Positions 40,908 through 50,591 of a DNA stretch of 64,000 bases are shown piece after piece. The notes under the pieces were generated by a model. That model was given only the letters and a program-made list of their open reading frames with translations. It was not told the DNA's origin and did not search any database. The translations under genes were made by a program, and so were the position numbers. This DNA is from DATAXP01 sp036272935 (GTDB lineage Bacteria; Planctomycetota; Planctomycetia; Pirellulales; PNKZ01): contig DATAXP010000009.1 in NCBI GenBank assembly GCA_036272935.1, positions 17,918 to 81,917 on the forward strand. The letters are read 5' to 3'. Each line of letters starts with the position of its first letter. Within the stretch, counting starts at the first letter, position 1.

Positions 40908-42326
40908 ATGACGGCACCGCGACTCTTCGAGCCTAGCCGGAAACCGCGTGGGGCAGGCATTCTTGCCTGCCTTCGGCGACCCTTTTTCTCGGCAGACAAG
41001 AATGTCTGCCCCACGCGAAACTCCTTGGTGTGCTGGTTTTCGAATAGGCTCTTCAGCACGGCAACGCTTATCGCCCTGGCCGGCGCGGTGTCGGCCGCCG
41101 CCGGCGATTGGGACGCCTTCCGTGGCACCGCGCGCAACGGTCGTTCGACCGAGAGCAACGTGCCGCTGGTCTGGGGGCCAGAAAACAACATTCGCTGGAA
41201 GGTGCCGCTTCCGGGCACTGGCAACAGCAGCCCGGTGGTCGCCGCCGGCCACGTGTACGTCACCTGCGCGAGCGACGAAGGCCGAGGGCGCGGCACCTAC
41301 TGCTACGATCGCCGCGACGGCCGGCTGCTTTGGTCCGACGTCGTGGCCTACGAGCCTGAAGACCCGACCCACGGCACCAATCCGTACTGCGGTTCATCGC
41401 CCGCGGCCGACGAGCGGCATGTCGTTGTGTGGCACGGCTCGGCCGGCGTACACTGCTACGACCACGCCGGGCGGAAGTTGTGGAGCCGCGATCTCGGCAC
41501 GTTCCGGCACATTTGGGGCTACGGTTCGTCGCCGGTCCTGTTCGGCGAGTCGGTGCTGCTCAACTGCGGCCCCGGTCCACGGCAATGCGTCACGGCGATT
41601 GACCGCGCCACCGGCAAAACGCGCTGGCAATTCGACGTGCCCGGTGGCGACTCGGGTGAAGAATCGCCCGCCGCCAGCGAGAAACCCGCTTGGACCGGCT
41701 CGTGGGCCACGCCGGTCGTCGCCACCGTCGAGGGCCGCGAGCAGGTGATCGTGCCGCTGGCCGGGCGCCTGCATGCGTTCGATCCACAATCGGGCGCCGT
41801 GCTGTGGACGATCGACGGCCTCGGCCCGTTGGTCTACACCGATGCACTGATGGGCAGTGATCCCAGCGGCGGCGGCGTGGGCGTGGCAATGAGCGGCTAC
41901 CATGGCCCGGCGATCGGCTTCCGCACCGGCGGCTCGGGTGACATGACCGACACCAATCGCCTGTGGCGCGCCACGTCGCGCATTCCGCAGCGCATTGGCT
42001 CGGGCGTGCTCATCGACGGCCGCGTGTACATGGCCAACGAGATCGGCGTCGCGCAGTGCATCGATGCCATGACCGGCGAAGAACTGTGGCACGATCGTCT
42101 GCCGGCCACGAAGATTTGGGCGTCGATCATCGAGAACCAAGGCCGCCTGTTCGTCACCGACCAGCAGGGCAAGACGATCATCTTTGCCGCCAATCCCGAG
42201 CGCTTCGAGCTGGTGGGCGAGAACGAGGTGGGCGAAGGCACCAATTCGACGCTCGCCTTTTCCGACGGCGCGGCATTTCTGCGGACGTTCCAAAGTCTGA
42301 TCTGCATCAGCCCGCCCGGCGAGTAG
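40908..42326 (+). CDS. exported PQQ-like beta-propeller protein 2, signal peptide split by a repeat insertion
   Basis: 472 residues from ATG at 40908. Blades: DWDAFRGTARNGRSTESNVP, IRWKVPLPGTGNSSPVVAAG, YDRRDGRLLWSD, DHAGRKLWSRD, DRATGKTRWQFDVP, DPQSGAVLWTIDG and DAMTGEELWHDRLPATKIWA. The start region is interrupted by a 126-bp element (42 codons, frame kept) between codons for MTAPRLF and STATLIALAGAVSAAA. Removing it restores a normal signal peptide. With the element present, either the long leader is used or translation begins at TTG 41026 or GTG 41029 within the element (VCWFSNRLF). Export efficiency is therefore uncertain. Confidence 0.8.
   Translation: MTAPRLFEPSRKPRGAGILACLRRPFFSADKNVCPTRNSLVCWFSNRLFSTATLIALAGAVSAAAGDWDAFRGTARNGRSTESNVPLVWGPENNIRWKVPLPGTGNSSPVVAAGHVYVTCASDEGRGRGTYCYDRRDGRLLWSDVVAYEPEDPTHGTNPYCGSSPAADERHVVVWHGSAGVHCYDHAGRKLWSRDLGTFRHIWGYGSSPVLFGESVLLNCGPGPRQCVTAIDRATGKTRWQFDVPGGDSGEESPAASEKPAWTGSWATPVVATVEGREQVIVPLAGRLHAFDPQSGAVLWTIDGLGPLVYTDALMGSDPSGGGVGVAMSGYHGPAIGFRTGGSGDMTDTNRLWRATSRIPQRIGSGVLIDGRVYMANEIGVAQCIDAMTGEELWHDRLPATKIWASIIENQGRLFVTDQQGKTIIFAANPERFELVGENEVGEGTNSTLAFSDGAAFLRTFQSLICISPPGE
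40929..41054. mobile_element. 126-bp repeat insertion with two-hairpin core A2
   Basis: Ends GAGCCTAGCCGGAAAC and GTTTTCGAATAGGCTC are imperfect inverted repeats matching the perfect ends of the copy at 63873-63999. The core (40945-41017) has outer stem CGCGTGG/CCACGCG and hairpins GGCAGGCATTCTTGCCTGCC and GGCAGACAAGAATGTCTGCC. CTCTTC occurs just before it (40923-40928) and again at its right edge (41049-41054), a likely target duplication. It lies in frame within a signal-peptide coding region. Confidence 0.75.
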
Positions 42327-42355
42327 TTTTTCACGCGGTCGATTGAACTCTTCCC

Positions 42356-45300
42356 ATGCCTTCAACTTCACAACGCCAGTCGTGGCGCACCGCCAAGCCC
42401 CTGCCTCAGCAGCCCAAGCGTGTGACGCGCGTTGTGCTGACGATTGTGGCGCTGCTGCTGATGGGGGCGCTAGTGTGGCTGCTGATTCCGCCGCTGGAGC
42501 AGACGCACGTGGTCGCGCTGCCGGTCATCGACTACGAAGCGATCGACGTTCCGCCGATCGGTTTCGTGGGCGAGGATGTCGCGGGTCTGGCGGTGCTCGA
42601 CGACCTGTGGAAACGTGGCGAGCCGCCGGGACCGGTGGTGCTATCGGGCCTCGAGGTGTCGCGCGAGCTGCGAGCGAACCTGACGGGCGAGTTGAAGAAG
42701 GTCGTCGCCCGGCCCAAGGATTCGCTCATCTTCTATGTGTCTGCGCACGGTGTGTCGCGCTCCGGCGACGCATGGCTGCTGTGCAGCGACTTCGATCCCA
42801 CCCAGACCGACGCCGGACGGCTCAAGGCCAGCGAACTGCTCGCTTCGGTCAAGGCATGCCCGGGAGTCGTGAAGCTGGTGGTGCTCGACACCGGCGGGAT
42901 CGTTGCCGACGCCCGACTGGCGATGCTCGCCAATGAGTTCCCCCGGCTGCTCGGGAGTGCCGTGAAAGCGACGAACGATCCGTCACTGTGGGTGTTCACG
43001 TCGCACGACATCGGCGAGACTTCGCAACCGGCCTCTGGCCTGCGGCGGTCGCGGTTCTCGTACCTGGTCACCGCCGGGCTCAACGGCCTGGCCGAGAGCA
43101 ACGGCGATCGGCAGATCGACCTGGCCGAATTGTACGATTATGTGACGCGCGAACTGGCGCGCTGGACGGCGCTGGCCGGTGGTGGCGAGCAATCGCAAAC
43201 ACCGGTGTTGTTGCACGGCGGCGCCGGTCGCGTGACGGCGGCTAGCTCGGGAATCGTGCTTCTGCCAGCGCGCCGTGTCACCAGCACGACCAGCATGTGG
43301 CGCGAGCTCGGCCCCCAAACCGCGCTGGCCCAACAATCGGCCAGTCCACCGCCGGCTCAAGACACTGCCGCGCCCCAATCACCAGCCACCGACAAGCCGC
43401 CGGCTGAGAAGCCCGCCGCGGAAACGAAAACTACGCCTGAGACCAAAGCGGCTCCCGAAACGAAGACACCGGCGGAGACAAACGCACCTCCCCCCCAGCC
43501 GGCCCCGCCCGCGGAAAAACCTGCGCCGCAGGCGGAAGCCCAAGGGCTGCTGGCCGAGGCGTGGCGAATGCGCGACGATCTATTCGACCGCGCAAAACAC
43601 GATTGGTCGCCGGTCGATTACGCCCCGCACTTGGCGCGCGAATTTCAGGAGTTGGTTCTCGCCTACGAGCAGCGCCTGCGCGCCGGCAACGCCTACAAGC
43701 CCGCGGAGATAGCCGACCGGCTGCGGAAGAACATTCTGCCGCTATCGGAGATGCTGCGCGGCGATTCGCCGGGGGACAACAGCACGATCGCCCAGCGGCT
43801 CGCCCGCGCTTGGCATCAATTCAACGCTTCCGACCTGCGCCGTCGCTACGATTTCGAACCGCGTTATGTGCGCCAGGCGATCCGGTTGCGCAACGATGCC
43901 GCGTTTCGCACGGTCGATTACGTCCGCCTGGTCGGACGCTCGGCCGCCTCATCCGGCGGCGATGATACGCTCGCCGACGATCTGCGCAAACTGCTGCCGG
44001 CGCTCGACGCGCTCAGCCGCCGCTTGGACGCGATCCAATCGGCCGATGCCGCACTCCGCAGCGATCTCGTGCGCATCGGCGATGCATTGCAATTCGAGGA
44101 CCGGCAACTGCGCGAGTTGCTGACGACCATTGATGCTGCGCTAGCGGATGAGGCCCGCCGGCTTGCCGACGAACCTCGCCAGCAGGCCGCCGCAATCGAA
44201 AGCTTGCTGGCCTCGACGCTTCCCACGGCCTCGGCGCGCGAGAAGCTGCTCGCCTCGCTGCCGCGATCGGAAAGTACCCCCGATTTCAAAGATCGTGCCC
44301 CCGCCGTGCGTGCTCAGCAGCCGGCGATTGGCCAGCGGCGCTGGGACGCGCTGCGCCAGCAGGCTGAGTTGGAGTTGGGGCTGCTGCGCTGGGCAGGGAT
44401 CGACCCGACTGGCAGCGATCGCAAGCTCGACAATCCCGCTGACGACGCCGCGCGGTGGAGCAAGCTGGCCGAGTTCGGCAGCGGGCTCGAAGCGGCTTAC
44501 CGCGACCTGCCGGGCAAAATCAACAAAGGGTTCGCCGATTCGCGACGGCTCGGCCCCACGGAACAGGTCGCCGCACGGCAACCGATCGAACGCTGGTTGC
44601 GGCTGGTCGATGCCCGCGATGCCAAGCGGGTCGACGAGTCGGTGAACATCGCCCCGCTGCCGCCGCGAGCAACCGAGGTCCGCCTAACCATCCAGGCACC
44701 GCCAAAACTCGACGTGCGCGACGACGAATGGACGCCGCTGGAGTTTAAGCTGCAATCCGGCGCAGGCCGGCCGGCGGAAGTATGGGCCAAGCCCGAGTTC
44801 GATTCGGCGCTGCTGGAAGCGCGGCTCGCTGACCACCAAGAACTGCTCGCCGCCGGCAGGCGCAGCGATCGGCCGACGCTGCTCGACGACCGCGGCGCGG
44901 GTTCCATCACCTTCCAACTGCGTGCCAAGCAACGCGGCGTCGCATCGACCGTGGCCTTTAAGGTGAGCTTCCAATCCGACGGCGCCCAGGCGGCACCGGC
45001 GTCGGTGGCCATCGGCATGCCGGCGCCCGAGCGCATCGACCTGCTGGCCCATGGAACCACGGGAACCGTCATCAGCGACGGCGCGCGGCAAGAGACGTGG
45101 ATCGCCGATGCCGACGATCGCCTGCAACTGCTGCCGTTCCCCAACCGCACGACGACGTTTCATCTGGCCCTGGCGAACCGTTCGGACCGCAGCCAGAAAG
45201 TCGGCGTGGCATTGCTGACCGCCCCCGCGGCTGGCCCCGGCGCACGCGGCGACTTGCCGCTCAACCCGCTCGACTGGGAAGATGCCGGCGCTCGCACGGT

Positions 45301-46873
45301 GGCGAGCATCAAGGAAATGACGCTCGGCGTCGGCGGCCAACCAGTGCCGATCGCGTTCCCGGCCCCCGCGGCGCCCGCGCCGGCTGCTGCGGCCACACCG
45401 GCGGCGCCTGGCGCTGGAGCGCCCCCTGCCGGCGAGCCGAAAAAGGATCGCACGCCAATCGCCGCCGGTCTGCTGTGCGTAGTCACCGACCTGGCGCATC
45501 CCGAGCGGCGGTGGATCAAGCGGATCGACGTCGCCGTGCAGCGTCCCGAAAACTACCTGGAGGCTGAGGCTTCGTACGATCGCATCCAAGGACGGATCAA
45601 CGTGGTGCTGCGACCCTGCGACTTCGACAACGACGGCCGCCCGGATGTGACGCGCTTGCCGCCGAAAGGTGCGGCCGTGGTCTGGGACGTCGCCGACTTG
45701 AAGGGCGCCGCGATGCAGGCCGAAAGCGAAGTGACCGCTCCGCAGTACGAGGCCCGGCTGTTCGCCGACCTGACGCCTGAAGCGCCTCGCGATGTCGACG
45801 TGCGATTGACGGTCGATGGTTACCCGCGGGCCTTCGTGTGGCGGATTCAGCGTGCCAACAGCCAGAATCATCTGCGGCCGCGCAGTGACCTGCGGCAGGT
45901 GCGCATCGTCGCGCCGCACAATGGCGATGCGTTCCGCGCCCCGCGCGACACGCTGCCGGTCGAACTCCAGGTCGACGCCCCCGCCGACGCCTTCCGCGAT
46001 GCCGGTGACGTGCTGGAAGTCGGCGTCGACCCGGTGCTCGACCGTTCGCTGCGCGACGACCGCCCTCAGCGGTTCTACGGCGATCGGCAACTCGAGCTGT
46101 GGGTCGATGATCTCGGTCCCGATGGCCTGTTGAAGATCGACGCCCAGGTACACGACTTCAAAGTCAACCTCGATCCGCACGGCTTGCGGAACACGACCGT
46201 CGAGGTCGGCGCACAGCTTTCGATCCGCGGCACCGATCCGATCGCGACGTTCGTCGGCGTGGTGCTCGATGCCACGCCGCCGCGCATCGACGTGGCGACC
46301 GATCCGCCAGGGGCGGTGCTAACCCAGGGACGCGACCTGATCGTGATCGTCACGGACGCCGACCCCGAGCGCCGCGGCAACAGCGACATCACGATGGTCG
46401 AGGCGGCGTTCAACAAGCTCGACAAGCCGGTGGCCGGCGCACAGAGCCCCGATGGCCGCGATTGGCGCGTCGTGCTGCCGACGCAAGACCTCAAACCGGG
46501 CAAGTACCCGGTGTTGGTGCGGGCCACCGATCGCGTCGAGCTGCAATCCTCGCCCGAGCGCCTGATCGCCACGGTGTTGCCGCCGGTCGATCCTAGCAAG
46601 AACGCTCCGCGCCCTGAGAACAGCATCGTCGGCTCGGTCACCATCTCGGGCACTCCGCAGGCGAACGTCACCGTCGTGCTGTCGGGCGGCGCCTCGGCCG
46701 CCGCGCGCACCGACGCCCGCGGTGCGTTTGAATTCCGCAACCTCAAGCCGGGCGCGTACAAGCTGTCGGCCAAAGGCATCGTGCGCAATCGGGAATACGC
46801 GGCCAAACCGCTCGACGTCACCGTGCAGCCCGCCCCCGCTCCACCGACCACGGCCGCGCTCGATCTGGAATAA
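42356..46873 (+). CDS. giant membrane-anchored protein with caspase-like domain lacking catalytic Cys
   Basis: 1505 residues. Cytoplasmic basic tail and one membrane helix (VVLTIVALLLMGALVWLLIP, 26-45). Residues 50-290 read as a C14 caspase/metacaspase fold: KDSLIFYVSAHGVSRSGDAW with the His at 131, KLVVLDTGG at 174-182 where LDACRSG would be expected, and SRFSYLVTAGLNGLAESNGD followed by an EF-like DRQIDLAEL and YDYVTREL. The catalytic Cys is replaced. A Pro/Ala/Glu/Thr-rich linker (about 325-395), a long helical region (about 395-690), beta-rich domains and a carboxypeptidase-regulatory-like domain (SIVGSVTISGTPQANVTVVL, RTDARGAFEFRNLKPGAYKL; about 1425-1495) follow. Probably a cell-envelope scaffold or sensor. 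The operon context is two propeller genes upstream. Confidence 0.8.
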   Translation: MPSTSQRQSWRTAKPLPQQPKRVTRVVLTIVALLLMGALVWLLIPPLEQTHVVALPVIDYEAIDVPPIGFVGEDVAGLAVLDDLWKRGEPPGPVVLSGLEVSRELRANLTGELKKVVARPKDSLIFYVSAHGVSRSGDAWLLCSDFDPTQTDAGRLKASELLASVKACPGVVKLVVLDTGGIVADARLAMLANEFPRLLGSAVKATNDPSLWVFTSHDIGETSQPASGLRRSRFSYLVTAGLNGLAESNGDRQIDLAELYDYVTRELARWTALAGGGEQSQTPVLLHGGAGRVTAASSGIVLLPARRVTSTTSMWRELGPQTALAQQSASPPPAQDTAAPQSPATDKPPAEKPAAETKTTPETKAAPETKTPAETNAPPPQPAPPAEKPAPQAEAQGLLAEAWRMRDDLFDRAKHDWSPVDYAPHLAREFQELVLAYEQRLRAGNAYKPAEIADRLRKNILPLSEMLRGDSPGDNSTIAQRLARAWHQFNASDLRRRYDFEPRYVRQAIRLRNDAAFRTVDYVRLVGRSAASSGGDDTLADDLRKLLPALDALSRRLDAIQSADAALRSDLVRIGDALQFEDRQLRELLTTIDAALADEARRLADEPRQQAAAIESLLASTLPTASAREKLLASLPRSESTPDFKDRAPAVRAQQPAIGQRRWDALRQQAELELGLLRWAGIDPTGSDRKLDNPADDAARWSKLAEFGSGLEAAYRDLPGKINKGFADSRRLGPTEQVAARQPIERWLRLVDARDAKRVDESVNIAPLPPRATEVRLTIQAPPKLDVRDDEWTPLEFKLQSGAGRPAEVWAKPEFDSALLEARLADHQELLAAGRRSDRPTLLDDRGAGSITFQLRAKQRGVASTVAFKVSFQSDGAQAAPASVAIGMPAPERIDLLAHGTTGTVISDGARQETWIADADDRLQLLPFPNRTTTFHLALANRSDRSQKVGVALLTAPAAGPGARGDLPLNPLDWEDAGARTVASIKEMTLGVGGQPVPIAFPAPAAPAPAAAATPAAPGAGAPPAGEPKKDRTPIAAGLLCVVTDLAHPERRWIKRIDVAVQRPENYLEAEASYDRIQGRINVVLRPCDFDNDGRPDVTRLPPKGAAVVWDVADLKGAAMQAESEVTAPQYEARLFADLTPEAPRDVDVRLTVDGYPRAFVWRIQRANSQNHLRPRSDLRQVRIVAPHNGDAFRAPRDTLPVELQVDAPADAFRDAGDVLEVGVDPVLDRSLRDDRPQRFYGDRQLELWVDDLGPDGLLKIDAQVHDFKVNLDPHGLRNTTVEVGAQLSIRGTDPIATFVGVVLDATPPRIDVATDPPGAVLTQGRDLIVIVTDADPERRGNSDITMVEAAFNKLDKPVAGAQSPDGRDWRVVLPTQDLKPGKYPVLVRATDRVELQSSPERLIATVLPPVDPSKNAPRPENSIVGSVTISGTPQANVTVVLSGGASAAARTDARGAFEFRNLKPGAYKLSAKGIVRNREYAAKPLDVTVQPAPAPPTTAALDLE

Positions 46874-46970
46874 GCGGCGAAAAGCCGCGCACCGCCGGCC
46901 GCGCTTGACGCGCGCGCCACGCTTCCTACGATTCGATGGGCCCGGCACTTCTGCGGGGACTAGCCAACCA

Positions 46971-49900
46971 ATGCACTTCGGTATGGAATCGCCGAACGAC
47001 ACGTGTTCGAGCCAGGAGCTGGCACGCATCGAGGCGACCACGCTCGAAGTGGGACGTGCGATCCTCGATCGCCGCCGGCGGCAGCGCACGACGATCTTCG
47101 ATCGCCGCTGGTGGGACGATCGCGTGATGGCCTGGACCATGCGCGACGAAGCGCTCAAGGTGCAAATGTTCCGCTTCGTCGACGTGCTGCCGATGCTCAC
47201 GACGAGCGAATCGGTCACGCGGCATTTGCAGGAATATCTCGGCGGGGCGGACGTCGAGCTGCCGGCCGTCTTGCAGGTACCCCTCTCTCTGGCCATGCGT
47301 TCCAGATCGTTGGCCAGCCGAGTGCTCGCGTTGGCCGCGCGCAAAAACGCCCAGGGCTACGCCCGGAGGTTCATCGCCGGCACGAACGTTGCCGAGGTGC
47401 TGGCTGCGGCGATGCGCGCCCGCAAGCAGCGCCGCGCCTTCACGCTCGACCTGCTCGGCGAAGCGGTCACCAGCGAAGCCGAAGCCGACTGCTACCTGCA
47501 AGCCTACGTCGATCTGATTCGCGGCATCGCGCCCACCGTGAACGCCTGGCCCGAGGTGCCGCAGATCGACCGCGGAGCGTTTGGCGACCTGCCGCGCGTG
47601 AACTTGTCGGTGAAGCTGTCGGCACTCGACAGCCAGTTCGACGCCATCGACCCCGAAGGAACGTTCGAGCGCGTCGCCGCTCGGCTGCGCGTGCTGTTGC
47701 GCCTGGCGCGCGAGCACCGGGCGCATCTGCACGTCGACATGGAATCGTACAAGGCCAAGGCACTGACGCTCGAGATCTTTCAGCGCATCCTGCTGGAAGA
47801 TGAGTTCCGCGATTGGCCCGACGTGGGAATCGTCATCCAGACGTATCTGCGCGACGCGGCCGACGACCTGGCCGCGCTCGCCGACTGGGCCGAGCGGCGC
47901 GGCACGCCGGTGTGGGTGCGGCTGGTGAAGGGGGCATACTGGGACTACGAAACGGTCAACGCCCGATCGCTCGGCTGGCCGGTGCCGGTGTTCGAGCACA
48001 AGCACGAGACCGATGCGAACTTCGAGCGGCAAACACGATTCTTGCTGCGGCATGCCGAAGTGCTGCGGCCGGCCATCGCCAGCCACAACGTCCGTTCGCT
48101 GGCCCATGCGATTGCGGTGGCGCGCCGCCTGGGACTGCCCCGCGGCACGCTCGAGCTGCAAATGCTCTACGGCATGGCCGACGACGAGGCCGACGCGCTG
48201 GTCGAACTGGACCAGCGGGTGCGCATCTACATGCCGTTCGGCGAGCTGCTGCCCGGGATGGCGTACCTGGTGCGGCGGCTGCTGGAGAACACCTCGAACG
48301 ATTCGTTCCTGCGCGCCAGCGTGCAAGAACACCTTCCTGCGGAGCAATTGCTCATGAACCCGTTGAACGTGGGGGGCGGCCAGACTGCCCATGTGCGCGA
48401 CGGTGACGGCGCCGCGAAGAGGCAAGCGGTGGAACAGCGTTCGCCGACGGCCCATTTCACGAACGAGCCGCCGACCGACTTTGCCCGCCCCGAAGCGCGC
48501 GAGGCGATGCGCCAATCGCTCGCCACCGTTGCCGGGCAACTCGGTAAGCACGCGTCGCTGTGGATCGACGGCCGAGCGGTCGATACTTCCGAGCGGCTGT
48601 CGTCGTACGATCCCTCGCACAAATCACGGCTCGTCGGCACGACGGCCTCAGCAAACTGGCAGCAAGTGCTCGACGCCGTTGCCGCCGCCAAACGGGCTCA
48701 GCGAGCCTGGAATGCACTAGGCGTCGAACGCCGCGCGCAGTTTCTGGAACGGGCGGCCGAGGCGATGGCGCGTCGCCGCTTCGAGCTGGCTGCCTGGGAA
48801 GTGTACGAGTGTGGCAAGGTGTGGCGCGAGGCCGATGCCGACGTGGCCGAGGCGATCGACTTCTGCCGCTTCTACGCGCTGGCGGCCCGGGCGCTGCAAG
48901 GCGAAGGGGTCGATCTGCCCGGCGAAGAGAACCGGTTCGTGTATTTACCGCGCGGCGTCGCCGCGGTGATTGCCCCCTGGAACTTTCCGCTGGCCATTCT
49001 CACCGGCATGACGGTGGCCGCGCTTGTAACCGGCAACACGGTGGTGATGAAACCCGCGGAGCAGTCGCCGCTGGTGGCGAGCCTGCTGATGGAGATATTC
49101 AACGAGCTGGATCTGCCGGGCGGCGTGCTCAGCTATCTTCCTGGCACGGGCGAGGTGGCCGGGGCCGCGCTCGTCGAACATCCCGACACCGCACTGATCG
49201 CCTTCACCGGCTCGCGTGCCGTGGGGCTGGCGATCAATGCCCGGGCGGCCGACGTGTCGGCGAAGCTGCCTTACGTGAAGCGCGTGATTGCCGAGATGGG
49301 GGGAAAGAACGCGATCATCGTCGACGACGATGCCGATCTGGACGAGGCGGTGCTCGGCGTCGTGCGCAGCGCGTTCGGCTACCAGGGGCAGAAATGCTCG
49401 GCCTGCTCACGAGTCATCGTGCTCGACAGCATCTACGACGGCTTCGTCGCTCGGCTGGTCGAAACGGCCCGCGCGCTGAAAGTCGGGCCGGCCGAAGACC
49501 CAGCCACGACGGTCGGCCCGGTGATCGATGCCGAATCGTTCGAGCGCGTCCGGAAATACATTGAGATCGCCCGTGGCGAAGGGCGCGAAGTGCTTGCCGT
49601 CGATCCGGGATCGCTCGCCGGCGAAGGCCATTACATCGGTCCGCACATTTATGCCGACGTGCCGCCCGGCGCGCGGATCGCGCAACAGGAAATCTTCGGC
49701 CCAGTGCTGGCCGTGCTGCGAGCCGGCACGTTCGACGAGGCACTACAAATCGCCAATGGCACCAACTACGCGCTGACCGGCGGCGTGTTCTCGCGCAGCC
49801 CCGCGCATTTGGAACAGGCCCGCAATGAGTTCCTGGTCGGCAACCTGTACCTGAATCGCGGCATCACCGGAGCGCTGGTCGGCCGGCAACCGTTTGGCGG

Positions 49901-50048
49901 CTTCAAAATGTCGGGCATCGGCAGCAAGGCGGGCGGGGCCGATTACCTGCTGCAATTCGTGATTCCGCGCACGGTGACCGAGAACACCCTGCGCCGCGGC
50001 TTCGCGCCACCAAGCGCCGCCGACGCCGCGGAACGGCTGGAACAATAG
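46971..50048 (+). CDS. putA: bifunctional proline dehydrogenase / P5C dehydrogenase
   Basis: 1025 residues from ATG at 46971; the frame open back to 46722 lies in the preceding gene. The N-terminal FAD proline dehydrogenase barrel has LPRVNLSVKLSAL, HLHVDMESYKAKALTLEIFQ, VWVRLVKGAYWDYETV, ASHNVRSLAHAI, QMLYGMADDEA and YMPFGELLPGMAYLVRRLLE. The C-terminal NAD aldehyde dehydrogenase (about 520-1000) has APWNFPLAILTGMTVAAL, FTGSRAVGLAI, EMGGKNAIIVDDDADLDEAV, the catalytic cysteine in GQKCSACSR, and EIFGPVLAVL. It oxidises proline to glutamate, channelling the intermediate. There is no DNA-binding N-terminus, so it is not an autoregulatory PutA. Confidence 0.95.
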   Translation: MHFGMESPNDTCSSQELARIEATTLEVGRAILDRRRRQRTTIFDRRWWDDRVMAWTMRDEALKVQMFRFVDVLPMLTTSESVTRHLQEYLGGADVELPAVLQVPLSLAMRSRSLASRVLALAARKNAQGYARRFIAGTNVAEVLAAAMRARKQRRAFTLDLLGEAVTSEAEADCYLQAYVDLIRGIAPTVNAWPEVPQIDRGAFGDLPRVNLSVKLSALDSQFDAIDPEGTFERVAARLRVLLRLAREHRAHLHVDMESYKAKALTLEIFQRILLEDEFRDWPDVGIVIQTYLRDAADDLAALADWAERRGTPVWVRLVKGAYWDYETVNARSLGWPVPVFEHKHETDANFERQTRFLLRHAEVLRPAIASHNVRSLAHAIAVARRLGLPRGTLELQMLYGMADDEADALVELDQRVRIYMPFGELLPGMAYLVRRLLENTSNDSFLRASVQEHLPAEQLLMNPLNVGGGQTAHVRDGDGAAKRQAVEQRSPTAHFTNEPPTDFARPEAREAMRQSLATVAGQLGKHASLWIDGRAVDTSERLSSYDPSHKSRLVGTTASANWQQVLDAVAAAKRAQRAWNALGVERRAQFLERAAEAMARRRFELAAWEVYECGKVWREADADVAEAIDFCRFYALAARALQGEGVDLPGEENRFVYLPRGVAAVIAPWNFPLAILTGMTVAALVTGNTVVMKPAEQSPLVASLLMEIFNELDLPGGVLSYLPGTGEVAGAALVEHPDTALIAFTGSRAVGLAINARAADVSAKLPYVKRVIAEMGGKNAIIVDDDADLDEAVLGVVRSAFGYQGQKCSACSRVIVLDSIYDGFVARLVETARALKVGPAEDPATTVGPVIDAESFERVRKYIEIARGEGREVLAVDPGSLAGEGHYIGPHIYADVPPGARIAQQEIFGPVLAVLRAGTFDEALQIANGTNYALTGGVFSRSPAHLEQARNEFLVGNLYLNRGITGALVGRQPFGGFKMSGIGSKAGGADYLLQFVIPRTVTENTLRRGFAPPSAADAAERLEQ

Positions 50049-50056
50049 CCGGCGGG

Positions 50057-50269
50057 CTACAACAGTTTACGAAATTCTTCGATCGTGAAACCGGCATCGA
50101 TAACGATCCGACCCATCGTGAATGCGTTGATCGGATTGGTGCGCGGAATGGTCAACATTCGCGGCCCTTTGGTGATGATGATGTGCTTGCCCTGTCGAGC
50201 GACGATGAATCCGGCCTTCGTCAAGGCTCGCACTGCGTCGAGATGATTGACGCCGGCGAGCTTGGGCAT
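50057..50269 (-). CDS. hicA: HicA-type mRNA interferase toxin
   Basis: 70 residues from ATG at 50269; the longer frame overlaps hicB and is rejected. HicA dsRBD-like fold: MPKLAGVNHLDAVRALTKAG, FIVARQGKHIIITKG with the catalytic His in GKH, and TIPRTNPINAFTMGRIVIDA. The gene directly follows hicB by 2 bp. In known systems HicA cleaves mRNA and is neutralised by HicB. The pair is antitoxin-first, the less common order for the family. Confidence 0.87.
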   Translation of the reverse strand: MPKLAGVNHLDAVRALTKAGFIVARQGKHIIITKGPRMLTIPRTNPINAFTMGRIVIDAGFTIEEFRKLL

Positions 50270-50271
50270 TG

Positions 50272-50469
50272 TCACACGACCACTTCGATCTCGCGAAGCT
50301 CGGCACCATCGAGTTGCTCGGTCGCAACGTCGAGATATTCGCGAATCGCGTCGGCAATATTTGCCAGCGCTTCCGCTTCGGTCGCTCCTTGCGAGACACA
50401 CCCGGGCAACCCGGGCACCCAGACCGCGTAGCCTTCCTCCGAATGGTGCAATGCGACTTTGTAGATCAT
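50272..50469 (-). CDS. hicB: HicB-type antitoxin
   Basis: 65 residues from ATG at 50469, which has GGAG eight bases upstream; an upstream in-frame start at 50499 is less likely. HicB fold: MIYKVALHHSEEGYAVWVPG, LPGCVSQGATEAEALANIAD and AIREYLDVATEQ. There is no C-terminal helix-turn-helix or ribbon-helix-helix, so DNA binding and autoregulation may be weak or indirect. Forms a two-gene unit with hicA. Confidence 0.87.
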   Translation of the reverse strand: MIYKVALHHSEEGYAVWVPGLPGCVSQGATEAEALANIADAIREYLDVATEQLDGAELREIEVVV

Positions 50470-50591
50470 GGATGTCTCCGACCTTTCCTCCATCTTCATA
50501 TTAGCAAATTATATTTCGCCCAGATGCTTTGGCCTCGCGCTCAGCGGCATTTTGTTTGCACGCCTTCTTGCCGGCAACGGGGAGAACCGCG

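Noticed and set aside
46722..46970. N-terminal extension of putA
   Set aside because: Lies in another frame inside the end of the 1505-residue gene; PutA homology begins after ATG 46971.
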